Shown here piece after piece: positions 10,584-20,290 of a DNA stretch of 64,000 bases. The notes beneath the pieces were generated by a model. It was not told the origin of the DNA. It searched no databases and saw only the letters and a list, made by a program, of their open reading frames with translations. Position 1 is the first letter of the stretch; the number at the start of each line of letters is the position of its first letter. The position numbers and the translations under genes are program-made. Source of the DNA: Paranoxybacillus vitaminiphilus (lineage in GTDB: Bacteria > Bacillota > Bacilli > Bacillales > Anoxybacillaceae); contig NZ_QLMH01000013.1 in assembly GCF_003259935.1 (NCBI RefSeq), positions 1 to 64,000 on the forward strand, read 5' to 3'.

Positions 10584-10811
10584 TCAGTGTGTTTGGAAAG
10601 TTGATTGTAATTTCTGTTGAGCCATTAATACTAAACGTTTTGTAATTTCTCCTCCGACTGAACCATTGGCTCGAGAAGAAGTATCCGGACCGAGCTCCAC
10701 ACCAAATTCACGGGCGATTTCGTACTTCATTTGTTCAATTGCAGCCGCTGCATCAGGAATTAGAATCTCATTCGAATTATTCACTCGTTGGTTTTGTTGT
10801 TGCATTGGCAA
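10584..10811 (-). CDS. alpha/beta-type small acid-soluble spore protein
   Basis: This protein of about 75 residues has the alpha/beta SASP signature: [20 protein letters not shown], then [20 protein letters not shown]. These proteins coat spore DNA and are degraded by the GPR protease at germination; the usual GPR cleavage region (YEIAREF) is present. I chose TTG at 10811 as start because AAAGGAG lies nine bases upstream; the ATG at 10820 lies inside the ribosome binding site and the ATG at 10805 is spaced too far. A terminator follows. Its presence shows that the host is a spore former. The residues after LVLMAQQK (LQSTFQTH) are not conserved. Confidence 0.95.
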   Translation of the reverse strand: MPMQQQNQRVNNSNEILIPDAAAAIEQMKYEIAREFGVELGPDTSSRANGSVGGEITKRLVLMAQQKLQSTFQTH

Positions 10812-11087
10812 TATTATCATCTCCTTTCATATTTTGTTATTAATATCCATTTAAAAAATAATTTTATACGTCATACAGGTAATTTATGGAACTAATACAG
10901 AAAGTTATAACGCTTAGATATTCGTTTTTAATAAAAATCGCAATTCGTCATACAGCGGGGAGTCTAAATCCTGCTTCACAAAGAATTAAGCATTTAGTTG
11001 TAAAATGGCAATGATTATTGTCAATCTGTATTTTGTGGTGCGATTTGATGTGTTTTAATACTCGAGTGTTAATTAACAATAATAAAA

Positions 11088-11119
11088 AGCATACCAGCTT
11101 ATATGCGGCTTGGTATGCT
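11088..11119 (-). terminator. terminator downstream of the ECF sigma/ABC operon
   Basis: AGCATACCA (11088-11096) pairs with TGGTATGCT (11111-11119), with extra GC pairing inside. On the minus strand it is followed by TTTTTATTATT. It lies 145 bases beyond the last permease gene; the gap (11120-11263) shows no gene. Confidence 0.7.
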
Positions 11120-11263
11120 AAACACATTTTAATTTGTATGATTTAGGTCTAAGACACATTTCAAATTTTCCCACAAATGAGTTTAAGAATGTGTCGAAAG
11201 TGTCAAAGCTGTATATCAAGTCTTCGTTGTTCCGCGAGCCTCTACTTTTATGTGATGCAACTT

Positions 11264-12400
11264 CTAGTGTAAAAGATCGACTTTTTTCTCCTTTTTAACA
11301 GACCAGAAATAAACGAAGCTGCCAATTAAGATTAACAAAACATATGCAGATGGCAAAAAGTATATTGGCAATCCGATCTTTGTGATACGCACTACCAAAT
11401 AATCGATGACGACCGCAAATAACAAAATGGCCAGCGGCACTTGAAATCCGACTATTGATATATAGTTAGGAGCCCGGTTGGATAGAACTGCGACAATAAT
11501 GGTCAACGTAAATGTAAGTAAATAAATTGAAACGATGGTCAAAAGGATATATTGAAAAAATGTTAATTCAAACCAAAATACCTCGTGGGTAAAGACTGAG
11601 TTAATGTTAGAATCCAAAAACATCCCCACTTTATTGCCTCTATAAAGTAGAAAAAACAATCCGAGCTGCATCGTTGTAATGAAGCCAGCCGCAATAAAAG
11701 CTGTCTGAAGTTTCAGGTTAAAAATTTTACGGCCTGTTTTGTTTGAGTATTGCAGAAATACGACATGATTACGGCGATCCTGCAGGAAAATCGGCGAAAT
11801 CATAAACATAATACTTATTATGATGAGAATGGCAACATAACGAATGAGGTTATTGTAATTTTCGAATACCTCGGCTGACATAATATTGCCGGATGCAATG
11901 GTATCCTTTATCCTTTCTTTCTGCTCTGCAGTCAGTGGATGGTCTACTATAGAAAATAGAGAATCTCTGTTTTCGTAATACTCAATCAAGGTTTCCCGTG
12001 CTTGCAGCTCCCAAAATAAATCAACTTGATCTACAAATATAATCTGATCCACAAGCTCTCCTATTTCCTGTTTTTCTGTATCCGCTGTACGAAACTTCTC
12101 GTAGGTGTCAAGTCCTGCTTCTACGTACTCCTGTCGTGCTTGCAAGTACGCATCAGCAGCAGCCTTTTCTTTTTCATAGACTTTTTTAAAGTGTTCAAAT
12201 TCTTCCTGATTCATCTGATATCCGTACTGTTCAATCATTTCCATACTTATACGGTAAAGATCGAGAGCCGGTCTCCCGTTTGGAAAGTGTTCGAAGTAAA
12301 AATTAATGAATAGCTGATAGAAGATGAAGCTAATGATAAAAAGTAAACACACCATCTTTAATTGAAAAATTTTCTTTAATTCATATAATATAATTCTCAC
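11264..12400 (-). CDS. ABC transporter permease with large extracytoplasmic loop (second of two)
   Basis: This 378-residue protein has one membrane segment near residue 15, an extracytoplasmic region of about 140 residues rich in charged helices (containing IEQYGYQMNQEEFEHFKKVY), then five or six membrane segments. The start is taken as GTG 12400 because AGGGGG lies six bases upstream; a TTG at 12418 would overlap the preceding gene. It is a paralogue of the preceding permease, sharing the single helix, large loop and membrane-bundle layout and a (Q/R)(Y/F)GY(Q/K)(M/I) motif in the loop. With it and the ATPase it would form a heterodimeric exporter or sensor-transporter. Confidence 0.8.
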   Translation of the reverse strand: MRIILYELKKIFQLKMVCLLFIISFIFYQLFINFYFEHFPNGRPALDLYRISMEMIEQYGYQMNQEEFEHFKKVYEKEKAAADAYLQARQEYVEAGLDTYEKFRTADTEKQEIGELVDQIIFVDQVDLFWELQARETLIEYYENRDSLFSIVDHPLTAEQKERIKDTIASGNIMSAEVFENYNNLIRYVAILIIISIMFMISPIFLQDRRNHVVFLQYSNKTGRKIFNLKLQTAFIAAGFITTMQLGLFFLLYRGNKVGMFLDSNINSVFTHEVFWFELTFFQYILLTIVSIYLLTFTLTIIVAVLSNRAPNYISIVGFQVPLAILLFAVVIDYLVVRITKIGLPIYFLPSAYVLLILIGSFVYFWSVKKEKKVDLLH

Positions 12401-12410
12401 AAAAATCCCC

Positions 12411-13667
12411 CTAGTCAATTTGCTCTTTATTAAATTTTAAGAAGGTAACTACGGTTACAATCGCTAGCAGACATGTCCATATGACACTTGTCATCCATAT
12501 ATAGTTTTTTGGAAAGAATACATTCCAGCCAATGAACCAAAGATGTGGATTTAAAATAAGCTCAAAAGGTGTATATCTTGTCCAAAATATCGCCGAAGAT
12601 GTATTAGGAACGATGCCAGGTACTAAGAGACAAAGACCAAATAAGAGGGCAAATGCTGCATAGACCAGATAGTTGTTTTTGATCCATACGGCGATGGAAT
12701 AAGTAATGACAGTGAAAAAAAGCTGACAAATGATGAAAACGACCAACACACAGCTTAGATATATTCCAAATGGAAGTTTCCACCATGAAATATACGGAAA
12801 AGGAAACTCGTTATTGAAGAAGCTGCTGATCGGTATCCCCCAGAGTCCGCTGTAATCGAAGACAAGGAAATAGACCAACAGCGTGGCTCCGAGAATGACG
12901 GAGCTAATACACAAAGTGGCGAGCAAATTAGCGACAAGCTTATCCAGCATGAGCTTTCTGCCCCTTTTGGAAGCATAAGATGTTAAATGGGTTTGGTTTT
13001 GAAATTCATAGGTCGTGACATGTCCGGTAATGAGTACGACTAGTATCATCACTTCAAAGATCATTTGCCGCATTAAATCTTTGAATAGGAACGAATGCAT
13101 ACGATACACATATCCTATGAAAAATAAGTTCTTATGTTCCCCCGCCTCGATTAATTCGTCTAGACGGTTGTTCAATTTCTTATAGTACTCCCGTGTTACT
13201 TCAGCTGTTTTTCCGCTCAAGCCATACTTATTAATGTCTGCCTTCGCCTTTTTCGATAAATCCAAATGACTATACTTTTGATCAACTTCCTGTATTAGTT
13301 CATAGTATCCTTCGACAATGGCTGTCTCAGTGATGACATGCAGTTCTTCTTCACTCAACACCTCGCTTCTATACTCATATTCCGAGAAAAAATCACCTGC
13401 ACGCTCATATGTTTTGCCGAATTTTTTTCTTGTAAGTTCGTTCATTTTCTGCAGCTTTGACTGGTAATAGGCTTGTAACTTTGCAGACATCTCGGCATCA
13501 ATCTTATAGCCAAACCTCTCCACTAACTGGTTGGTCACCTTCAGCTCTTCACGAATTCCAGCATGGTTATATATCAACCAAAAGTTGAAAAATAAAAATA
13601 ACATAATCAATATACTGACAACCGGTGACTGAAACGCTTTTTTCAGTTCAAACCTCCAAACATTCAT
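12411..13667 (-). CDS. ABC transporter permease with large extracytoplasmic loop (first of two)
   Basis: This 418-residue protein has TM1 at about residues 14-34, an external region of about 170 residues with coiled-coil character (VERFGYKIDAEMSAKLQAYY and onward), then about six membrane segments. It carries LTSYASKRGRKLMLDKLVAN in the cytosolic loop, a typical ABC-2 permease coupling region; the second permease has the related QYSNKTGRKIFNLKLQ. It overlaps the ATPase gene by four bases. The extracytoplasmic loop could bind a ligand. The substrate is unknown. Confidence 0.85.
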   Translation of the reverse strand: MNVWRFELKKAFQSPVVSILIMLFLFFNFWLIYNHAGIREELKVTNQLVERFGYKIDAEMSAKLQAYYQSKLQKMNELTRKKFGKTYERAGDFFSEYEYRSEVLSEEELHVITETAIVEGYYELIQEVDQKYSHLDLSKKAKADINKYGLSGKTAEVTREYYKKLNNRLDELIEAGEHKNLFFIGYVYRMHSFLFKDLMRQMIFEVMILVVLITGHVTTYEFQNQTHLTSYASKRGRKLMLDKLVANLLATLCISSVILGATLLVYFLVFDYSGLWGIPISSFFNNEFPFPYISWWKLPFGIYLSCVLVVFIICQLFFTVITYSIAVWIKNNYLVYAAFALLFGLCLLVPGIVPNTSSAIFWTRYTPFELILNPHLWFIGWNVFFPKNYIWMTSVIWTCLLAIVTVVTFLKFNKEQID

Positions 13668-14545
13668 ATTGCACTCGACTCCTGTATATCGTCGCGATAT
13701 ACGTACAGAAATACATCCTCAAGATTTGGCTTCACGGCAGTCCAGGTTGGTTCCGGAGTCTTCTTTGAAATAAACCTTATTTTCAACAAACCATCCTCTT
13801 GTTTTTCGGATAATGAAAAGACTTCCTTCTTAAACATGGCCGCCTGTTCATAAGGAATGCTTGTCTCATATACCATGCCCGCAATGACTTTACAAATCTC
13901 GTCTATACTGCCCTTATATAGTACCTGCTTGTCCTTAATCATAATAATTTCATTCGCAATAGATTCCACGTCTGAAACAATATGAGTGGACAGGATGACG
14001 ATGCGGTCTCTCGCAAGCTCTGACAACAAATTACGGAATCGCACACGTTCTTTCGGGTCAAGTCCCGCTGTTGGTTCATCTAGAATTAGTATCTTGGGGT
14101 CATTTAGCATCGCTTGTGCAATCCCCACCCGTTGAATCATTCCCCCGGAGAATTTTTTCATCTTTTTCGTGGCGACATCTTCAAGCGCAACAAGTTTTAA
14201 GAGCTCATCGATTTTCTTATTGACCACTTTTTTGTCCATGCCCTTCAATGCACCGATATACGCCAAAAATTGCTTCGGGCTATAGTTTTTGTAGTATCCA
14301 AATTCTTGCGGTAAGTACCCTAATTGCTCACGATACTTCTCACCTAATCTTGTGATATTTGTTCCGTTATACAAAATTTCTCCTGAGCTTGGAAAAATGA
14401 GCGTTGTTAACATCTTAATGAGCGTCGTTTTTCCCGCTCCATTCGGTGCAAGGAGCCCGTATACTCCGTTTGAAAACTCTAAATTAATATCCTTAAGTGC
14501 CTCAAATTTGCCATAGCTTTTACTCACATGATTGACGACTAACAA
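13664..14545 (-). CDS. ABC transporter ATP-binding protein of the ECF sigma operon
   Basis: This 293-residue ATPase has Walker A APNGAGKTT (about residues 33-41), signature FSGGMIQRVG, and Walker B/D-loop ILILDEPTAGLD. The C-terminal 70 residues are less conserved, as usual for drug- or bacteriocin-type exporters. The start is TTG at 14545, with AAGGGGTGG upstream, one base after the stop of the preceding gene. It lies between a membrane protein and two permeases in a five-gene operon led by an ECF sigma factor, an arrangement reminiscent of sigY-yxlCDEFG in B. subtilis. Confidence 0.9.
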   Translation of the reverse strand: MLVVNHVSKSYGKFEALKDINLEFSNGVYGLLAPNGAGKTTLIKMLTTLIFPSSGEILYNGTNITRLGEKYREQLGYLPQEFGYYKNYSPKQFLAYIGALKGMDKKVVNKKIDELLKLVALEDVATKKMKKFSGGMIQRVGIAQAMLNDPKILILDEPTAGLDPKERVRFRNLLSELARDRIVILSTHIVSDVESIANEIIMIKDKQVLYKGSIDEICKVIAGMVYETSIPYEQAAMFKKEVFSLSEKQEDGLLKIRFISKKTPEPTWTAVKPNLEDVFLYVYRDDIQESSAI

Positions 14546-14546
14546 G

Positions 14547-15308
14547 TTAAGCCACCCCTTCTGTTTTTCTAAACTGCATCATTTTTTGTAAATGTTTGAT
14601 ATAGAGCACTAATAGACTTGCAGTAATTACAACGTATACAGAGATTGAAATGTTGTTGAGAACTAGCAAGAAAAAGTTCTTGCTCCAAATAAATGCTAAA
14701 AAGTTCCCCGCTGTCCAGCCGACCAACAACACTATCTTGACGATCTTCGCTTGATTGTTCATTAACACAAACAGTGTCAATGTAGAGAATAGAAACAAAC
14801 CTGTCGTTGAGATGAGGAACGCCTTAACAAATGAAATATGATGATAGGTATTGACCATCGCTATAATAAATGCTGTATTTACCGCGAAACAAAAAATGCT
14901 GAAGGCAAGCATTCTAACAGCGGTCAGCTGGAAAAAATCATATTTACAGGTCATCTCCAGCTCATATGTCCTGTTGTCCCATATGTGATACAATGAAAGC
15001 GAGCAAATGGTTAAATACAGCAGGGGCGAGGTCACAAAAATAAAGGTGTATACACTTCCCGGCTCCGCCTCAAAATAATCCCGCACGTGCAGCCCCGTGA
15101 TGAGAAGGAATATTGCTATTAAGATAGAGATAAAAGCAATCTCTATGGAATTTGGGAATAAATACTGGAACCCCAATTGTCGATACATGGTATACACTTG
15201 TTTGAAAAATGTCTCTTGCTTTGGTAATCCCTCCTTTACGATAAAACTGATTTGCCTAGCAATATCTTCATCACTAGGAAAGTCAACTTTAAATTTTTCT
15301 TTATTCAT
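14547..15308 (-). CDS. six-TM membrane protein, candidate anti-sigma factor
   Basis: This 253-residue protein has a soluble N-terminal segment of about 55 residues (PSDEDIARQISFIVKEGLPK) followed by six hydrophobic segments and a short basic C-terminus. Its start overlaps the sigma gene's stop (ATGA), so the two are translationally coupled. Position immediately after an ECF sigma gene and a cytosolic N-terminus on a membrane domain are what membrane anti-sigma factors show. However, no recognisable zinc (ZAS) or RsiW-like motif is visible. I do not recognise the family; the anti-sigma role is inference. Confidence 0.7.
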   Translation of the reverse strand: MNKEKFKVDFPSDEDIARQISFIVKEGLPKQETFFKQVYTMYRQLGFQYLFPNSIEIAFISILIAIFLLITGLHVRDYFEAEPGSVYTFIFVTSPLLYLTICSLSLYHIWDNRTYELEMTCKYDFFQLTAVRMLAFSIFCFAVNTAFIIAMVNTYHHISFVKAFLISTTGLFLFSTLTLFVLMNNQAKIVKIVLLVGWTAGNFLAFIWSKNFFLLVLNNISISVYVVITASLLVLYIKHLQKMMQFRKTEGVA

Positions 15309-15865
15309 GGGGCATCACCTACCAATTCTTTTTTCACTTTTCTTAATGTACTGTAGAACTTCGTTTTAACGGTCGATTCGGTTAACCCGATTACTGCCGC
15401 AATCTCGGCAAAAGTGTATTCACCAAAGAGTTTCAGCCGAAAAATCTGCTGAGCCGATGTCTCAAATGTATTTAGAAGCGCCAAAACTCTTTCAATGTCC
15501 TCCTTGTACTCTAATTTCATCGTAAAATCTTGCTCTTGTCCTAACTCGTCATCCATTTCAGTAACTACTTGACTATACTTGTAATACTTTGAACGATAAT
15601 AATTGACGATTTGGTTAGTAGCGATTCTATATAGCCATGTTCGAAATGAAGCCTTGCGCTCATCATACGAATGAATGGACTGCAGCATACTGATAAATGC
15701 TTCCTGCGTTAAGTCCATCGCCAGCTCCTTGTTTAGCGTTTGCCTGTAGATATAGGCATACACGTCTTTGTAGTAGAAGCTTACAAGTTGATTTGCAGCA
15801 TCATGATCCGACTTTTTCACTTTTGTTATCCATTTCCTTACTTGATCCATCGTTTCTACTCTCAC
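15305..15865 (-). CDS. ECF-type RNA polymerase sigma factor
   Basis: This protein of about 186 residues has a sigma-2 region (NQLVSFYYKDVYAYIYRQTL, then DLTQEAFISMLQSIHSYD and FRTWLYRIATNQIVNYYRS) and a sigma-4 region near the C-terminus (YTFAEIAAVIGLTESTVKTK). No regions 1 or 3 are present, as expected for the ECF group. Start choice is uncertain: GTG 15865 follows AGAAGAAAA, while ATG 15850 gives a five-residue shorter form. It heads a coupled operon with a membrane protein, an ABC ATPase and two permeases. A weak ECF-like promoter (GAAAAC, 17 bases, CGAA) can be read on the minus strand at 15923-15897, which would allow autoregulation. Confidence 0.92.
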   Translation of the reverse strand: MRVETMDQVRKWITKVKKSDHDAANQLVSFYYKDVYAYIYRQTLNKELAMDLTQEAFISMLQSIHSYDERKASFRTWLYRIATNQIVNYYRSKYYKYSQVVTEMDDELGQEQDFTMKLEYKEDIERVLALLNTFETSAQQIFRLKLFGEYTFAEIAAVIGLTESTVKTKFYSTLRKVKKELVGDAP

Positions 15866-16257
15866 TTTTCTTCTGTACTAACCTTTCACCTATATATTCG
15901 TAATCTATTAGAAAATAGTTTTCGATTTTATCAAAAAATGTAACGATCTCTTAGTCCTGCCTATCCGTAACTATTGGTTCATCATCTAGAGATTTCCTCT
16001 GCTTCATCTAAGCGATTAATGATAAGCCTCACCCTTCATTTTGACATACCCTATCATATTTTCGGTTATTATTAAAATTTTTGTTTTTATTGGTAAAAAA
16101 ATCAAATATCTATTTCCTTATAAATACTTATGTTTTTGCTCAGCAGGAATAGATTTGCACAGTGTCTAATATTTCTCAATGAAAAAAATGGAGGAGGAAA
16201 AAGAAGGTTATAGGATGAAGACAAATCTAAAATGACCATGAACACATCGATCCATCA

Positions 16258-16335
16258 ATGAAAGGAATATTAAAAGTATTGATCCCACTCATCATTGTTG
16301 GAGCAATCGTCTTCATTTCGTCCTTACCAAAATGA
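16258..16335 (+). CDS. 25-residue VanZ-start-like membrane peptide in a chain of mini-ORFs
   Basis: Three tiny plus-strand ORFs are linked by overlapping ATGA stop/starts: 16215-16235 (6 aa), 16232-16261 (9 aa) and 16258-16335 (25 aa). The first has a GGAGGAGG site about 20 bases upstream. The last encodes one hydrophobic helix (KVLIPLIIVGAIVFISSLP), which resembles the first helix of VanZ-family proteins but stops there. It could be a truncated vanZ-like gene or a small membrane peptide. The rest of 15924-16665 holds a GCGATGC/GCATCGC hairpin near 16467-16487 and nothing else supportable. Confidence 0.3.
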   Translation: MKGILKVLIPLIIVGAIVFISSLPK

Positions 16336-16665
16336 AGGGTGCTATATATCTTCTCTTAAAAATCCATCGAATTATTTTTCAAAGAAATCTGTGTTCATTC
16401 AGTTGTATCACGGGTTTCTTTCTGTTTTATTCAGCTAACCTGTTCCATTAGTTGAATGAAAGAAGCGATGCTTTATACGCATCGCACCCATTAATCCATT
16501 CGTTGTACAGCTTATTTTTTAGTTTTCCAAATTGCTCATCCTTAGTCTCACTATTGCGATAAGAAAAGTCTATATATCATTATTGCCTTACTTTTCAAAT
16601 TATTTTATCATATTAACCATCTAAATGAATAAATAAGGATTACCTGATAATGAAAGGAGAAAAAT

Positions 16666-18705
16666 ATGTACTCATTTGTGTACCAGCCAACAGGTATATT
16701 TCCATCCGTTTGTTCTCTGGATTGCCCCGATCAATGTGGGTTACTGGTACATAAGCAAGATGGAAAAATTGTGAAAATACAAGGAGATCCGAATCATCCT
16801 GTGACAAAAGGAAATATATGCAATAAAGTACGGAATATGACTGAACGAATTTACGATCCAAAGCGCTTGAAATATCCAATGAAACGTATGGGAGCTAAAG
16901 GTGAAGGAAAATTTGAACGGATAAGTTGGGACGAAGCGATTGAGACCATTGCTGCCAAATGGAAAGAGCTGATCGAAACAGAGGGACCTGAAAGCATTCT
17001 TCCGTATAGCTTTTATGGCAACATGGGAAGACTCAGCGCCGAAGGAATGGACCGTCGTTTTTTTCATCGGTTGGGTGCCTCCCTGCTCGATCGGACGATT
17101 TGTTCGTCAGCCGGCTCAGAAGGGCTTAAATATACAATGGGAGGAGGCTTTGGAATAGACCCGGAAAATACGATTCATTCAAAATTAATCATCTTCTGGG
17201 GAATCAATGCTGTTAGCACAAACATGCATCAAATTGTCCTTGCCCAAAAAACCCGGAAAAATGGTGCAAAGATCATTTGTATTGATGTTCATAAAAATCA
17301 AACCGGCCAATTCGCCGATTGGTTCATTCCAATCTTGCCGGGTACCGATGCTGCTCTCGCTTTGGGCATGATGCATATTTTATTTGCCGAAAACATGGTA
17401 GACGATGATTTCTTAAAAAAATATACAGTCGGACATGAAGAGCTGCGTGAGCATGTTGTCCAGTACGATCCCATCACTGTTTCCGGAATTACAGGTATTC
17501 CAGTTGAAGACATTTATAAACTTGCCAGATTGTATGGACAAACCACGCCTTCCTTTATTCGAATCGGCAACGGTCTTCAGCATCACGACAATGGGGGCAT
17601 GTGTATCCGGACCATTGCTTGCCTTCCTGCCCTGACCGGACAATGGCTTGTAAAAGGCGGCGGAGCCATCAAGTCAAATAGCGGTTATTTGGCCCTTAAT
17701 ACAATGAGCTTGCAACGCCCGGATTTATTGCAAAATAAACATACACGGGTCATAAACATGAATCTGCTCGGCCAGGCATTATTGGAATTAGACCCGCCGA
17801 TCAAATCAATATTCGTGTACAGTACAAACCCTGCAGTTGTTGCACCGGATAGCAATAAAGTAAGAAAAGGTTTGGCAAGGGAAGATCTCTTTGTCATCGT
17901 TCATGACTTATTTTTAACAGAAACAGCAAAATACGCAGATATTGTACTTCCTGCAACATCTTCATTCGAAAATACGGATCTTTATACATCATACTGGCAC
18001 CATTACGTTCAAATTCAGCAGCCGGTTATTGAACGATATGGAGAGTCCAAATCAAATGTCGAAGTGTTCCAATTGCTTGCGAAAAAAATGGGCTTCGAGG
18101 ATCCGTGTTTATATGAGACAGAAGAAGAAATGATTTCGCAAGCCCTAAATAACCCAAACAATCCTTACCTGAAAGGAATCGATTATGAAACATTGGTTGA
18201 AAAGTACTATATAAAAGCAAATGTAAAACCATTGTTTCCAGGAAAACTGCTAACTCCTAGCGGAAAAATTGAACTATATTCAAAGAAGATGGAACAAGAC
18301 GGCTACCCTCCTTTGCCAACCTATACACCGCTTGTTAACGATGGAGACTTTCCGTTTTTGTTTGTGCCTGGTCCCAACCATAACTTTTTAAACACAACCT
18401 TTTCAAATAATGAAAAACATGTCTCTCTTGAAAAAGAACCTTGCTTGCATATGAATGTTAAAGATGCTTTATCGAAAGATATTAAGGATGGAGAGAAAGT
18501 TCGAGTGTGGAACAATCGCGGAGAATGTATTTTGAAAGTTTCTGTGGGAGAAAATGTACTTCCAGGTGTCGTTGTCACGCAAGGGCTCTGGGCCGATTCC
18601 CCAGGCGCGAAACGCTTGATAAACTCACTTACCCCAGATCGAGTTGCTGATATGGGCGGTGGAGCAACTTTCTTTTCTGGTCGCGTAGATGTGGAGAAAC
18701 TTTAG
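16666..18705 (+). CDS. yyaE: molybdopterin oxidoreductase, YyaE-like, with 4Fe-4S cluster
   Basis: This 679-residue protein is a DMSO-reductase/formate-dehydrogenase superfamily enzyme. Cysteines 16, 20, 24 and 52 form the C-x3-C-x3-C-x27-C 4Fe-4S motif. Mo-bis-MGD regions follow (SILPYSFYGNMGRLSAEGMD; DRTICSSAGSEG; LIIFWGINAVSTN) with a C-terminal dinucleotide-binding domain (about 560-679). It lacks a Tat signal, so it is probably cytosolic. Overall architecture and length match B. subtilis YyaE, whose substrate is unknown. The start is ATG 16666 with GAAAGGAGAAAA. No partner subunits are adjacent. It would need molybdate, linking it to modA and yvgK in this window. Confidence 0.88.
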   Translation: MYSFVYQPTGIFPSVCSLDCPDQCGLLVHKQDGKIVKIQGDPNHPVTKGNICNKVRNMTERIYDPKRLKYPMKRMGAKGEGKFERISWDEAIETIAAKWKELIETEGPESILPYSFYGNMGRLSAEGMDRRFFHRLGASLLDRTICSSAGSEGLKYTMGGGFGIDPENTIHSKLIIFWGINAVSTNMHQIVLAQKTRKNGAKIICIDVHKNQTGQFADWFIPILPGTDAALALGMMHILFAENMVDDDFLKKYTVGHEELREHVVQYDPITVSGITGIPVEDIYKLARLYGQTTPSFIRIGNGLQHHDNGGMCIRTIACLPALTGQWLVKGGGAIKSNSGYLALNTMSLQRPDLLQNKHTRVINMNLLGQALLELDPPIKSIFVYSTNPAVVAPDSNKVRKGLAREDLFVIVHDLFLTETAKYADIVLPATSSFENTDLYTSYWHHYVQIQQPVIERYGESKSNVEVFQLLAKKMGFEDPCLYETEEEMISQALNNPNNPYLKGIDYETLVEKYYIKANVKPLFPGKLLTPSGKIELYSKKMEQDGYPPLPTYTPLVNDGDFPFLFVPGPNHNFLNTTFSNNEKHVSLEKEPCLHMNVKDALSKDIKDGEKVRVWNNRGECILKVSVGENVLPGVVVTQGLWADSPGAKRLINSLTPDRVADMGGGATFFSGRVDVEKL

Positions 18706-18867
18706 GATGAATTTCAATATGCATATTCTTTAGGCATTTTAACGAATGCCCCCCTAAAGTCTCTTTCAAAAACATTGGATCTATTAAATACAAAAAGATT
18801 TCCCGAAATCTGGCTAACGAACATAGCAGATCAGTATATGAATAAAATGAAAAACCCACAAATCTAA
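18706..18867 (+). pseudogene. coding-like in-frame stretch after the yyaE stop
   Basis: Directly after the yyaE TAG the same frame continues for 53 codons to TAA at 18867 and reads like protein (DEFQYAYSLGILTNAPLKSL, then RFPEIWLTNIADQYMNKM). It has no start codon or ribosome binding site. Either it is the end of a second gene whose front was lost, or the yyaE stop is recent. YyaE-type proteins normally end near FFSGRVDV as here, so a separate remnant is more likely. The family is not recognised. Confidence 0.3.
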
Positions 18868-19022
18868 TTACTTGTATGACATATCTCTTATATCCAAAGT
18901 AATATGAATCATGTAATAAAAAACTGGTCACGTTCACGACTAAAGCGGTGGATTTTAAAATTGTCTTATTGAATCCTTTTTCAGTAGTTGTTTTTTGCAA
19001 AATAAAAGTGCAGAGCTTATGC

Positions 19023-19151
19023 AGTGATAGGCAACGGAGCTATACATGGAGAGGTAGCCATGATAACCTTTTGAGGTTTTGCCAGCTGGGGCTTGGCTGG
19101 AGAATCATGGCTACAGAGGATCCATGTCAATCCTTTGATAGTTATATCACT
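19023..19151. ncRNA. highly structured inverted-repeat element (candidate ncRNA or MITE)
   Basis: Five nested or adjacent pairings occur in 129 bases. P1 is AGTGATA (19023-19029) with TATCACT (19145-19151). P2 is ACATGGA (19044-19050) with TCCATGT (19121-19127). P3 is GTAGCCATGAT (19054-19064) with ATCATGGCTAC (19104-19114). P3 encloses two small hairpins, AACC/GGTT (19065-19078) and CCAGC/GCTGG (19082-19100). All arms match perfectly. This is a stem with internal loops ending in a multibranch loop, as in riboswitches, but I match it to no known class. It lies among gene fragments, so a palindromic mobile element is the main alternative. Strand is undetermined. Confidence 0.5.
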
Positions 19152-19257
19152 TATATGTATGTTTATACACAATATTTTGATATAGATATACTGCAATACT
19201 CTGTATTTTTTCTTGGAGAAAACACCTAAGCTGATTTGATTCAAAAACAGCAGTTAT

Positions 19258-19365
19258 TCAGGCTTTTCTTTCATAAACATGAAAATAGTACATATAAGGA
19301 TTGTTGTCGTCAGTTACCCCTTTCTCAACATATACTTCTTTCCATTCATCAAAATTAAAGTGAAA
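19258..19365 (-). pseudogene. C-terminal gene fragment on the minus strand
   Basis: A minus-strand frame ending at TGA 19258 reads NFDEWKEVYVEKGVTDDNNP followed by an aromatic run and FHVYERKA, which has clear protein character. Homology-like composition fades beyond about 19355, where a plus-strand aminotransferase fragment begins. It appears to be the 3' end of a gene cut by rearrangement. The family is not identified. Confidence 0.4.
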
Positions 19366-20009
19366 TGAACTTCTCAAGACGCATAGTATCCTTGATGATC
19401 TCTACCCCGCCCCCTGACTGGAACTCCTATGTGCAATCGGGTATCCATCAGCCCAACTTGCCTACAATACAGGAAATCAATAAAGCGGAATTTGCTCCAA
19501 ATGTGATCCGATTGGGGACGGGAGAGCTTTCGCCTCATTTATTTCCACGTGAGAGGATGAAGCAAATATTTCACCGGTTGGCGAACCTTATTGATTCGCT
19601 TGGCTACGAAGAACCGAAAGGATTGCTTTTTCTCAGGGAACAGCTCAGCAAGTATTTAAAAACCATCGGAATCGAAGCTTCTTCATCCACCATTTTGATT
19701 GTGTCAGGAGCTTTGCAGGCGTTGCAATTGATTTCAATAAGTCTATTACAGCGGGGATCTACAATTTTTCTTGAAAAACCGTCATATCTGTATTCTCTGC
19801 ATGTGTTTCAGTCTGCCGGAATGCGATTATTCGGGCTTCCTTTGGATGAAAACGGTGTTCAAACAAAAATGATTACAAAACAAAAAAAGAGACAGAATGC
19901 TTCACTTCTCTATACGATTCCGTCCTTCCATAATCCAACGGGAATCTTGATGTCCGAAGAGAGACGAAGAGAACTGATTGATGTATGCGAACAGGAGCGG
20001 CTCATTTAG
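19365..20009 (+). pseudogene. truncated MocR/PdxR-type aminotransferase domain
   Basis: This 214-residue ORF matches only the first half of the class I/II aminotransferase domain of GntR-MocR regulators: the linker (PPPDWNSYVQSGIHQPNLP), substrate-binding region (VIRLGTGELSPHLFP), SGALQALQLIS, and the NPTG motif (PSFHNPTGILM). The N-terminal GntR DNA-binding domain is absent, as is everything after the NPTG helix, including the PLP-binding lysine. Full proteins are about 460-480 residues. It lacks a ribosome binding site and is best regarded as a doubly truncated pseudogene. Confidence 0.75.
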
Positions 20010-20290
20010 CCATATTTGCATGTTTTAAGATACGTTCAACTTACAATCATCCTGCACAGGAGAAAACAAACAGCATAAAGTTGATGCGTATTAAAATTCA
20101 TTGTACTTAATCCTATTTTCCCTCTCTCTTCTCCGCTTTTCATTTTATCACCTAGACTCTACAAACCTGCCTACATTGATATAGCAAAATGCTATATATT
20201 TAAACACTGAAATGCTTCCCCTAATGCAAACCTTCTTTTTTTCCGTTATACTTAATCAGTAGCCTGTTGATTGATAGAAAGGAGAATATC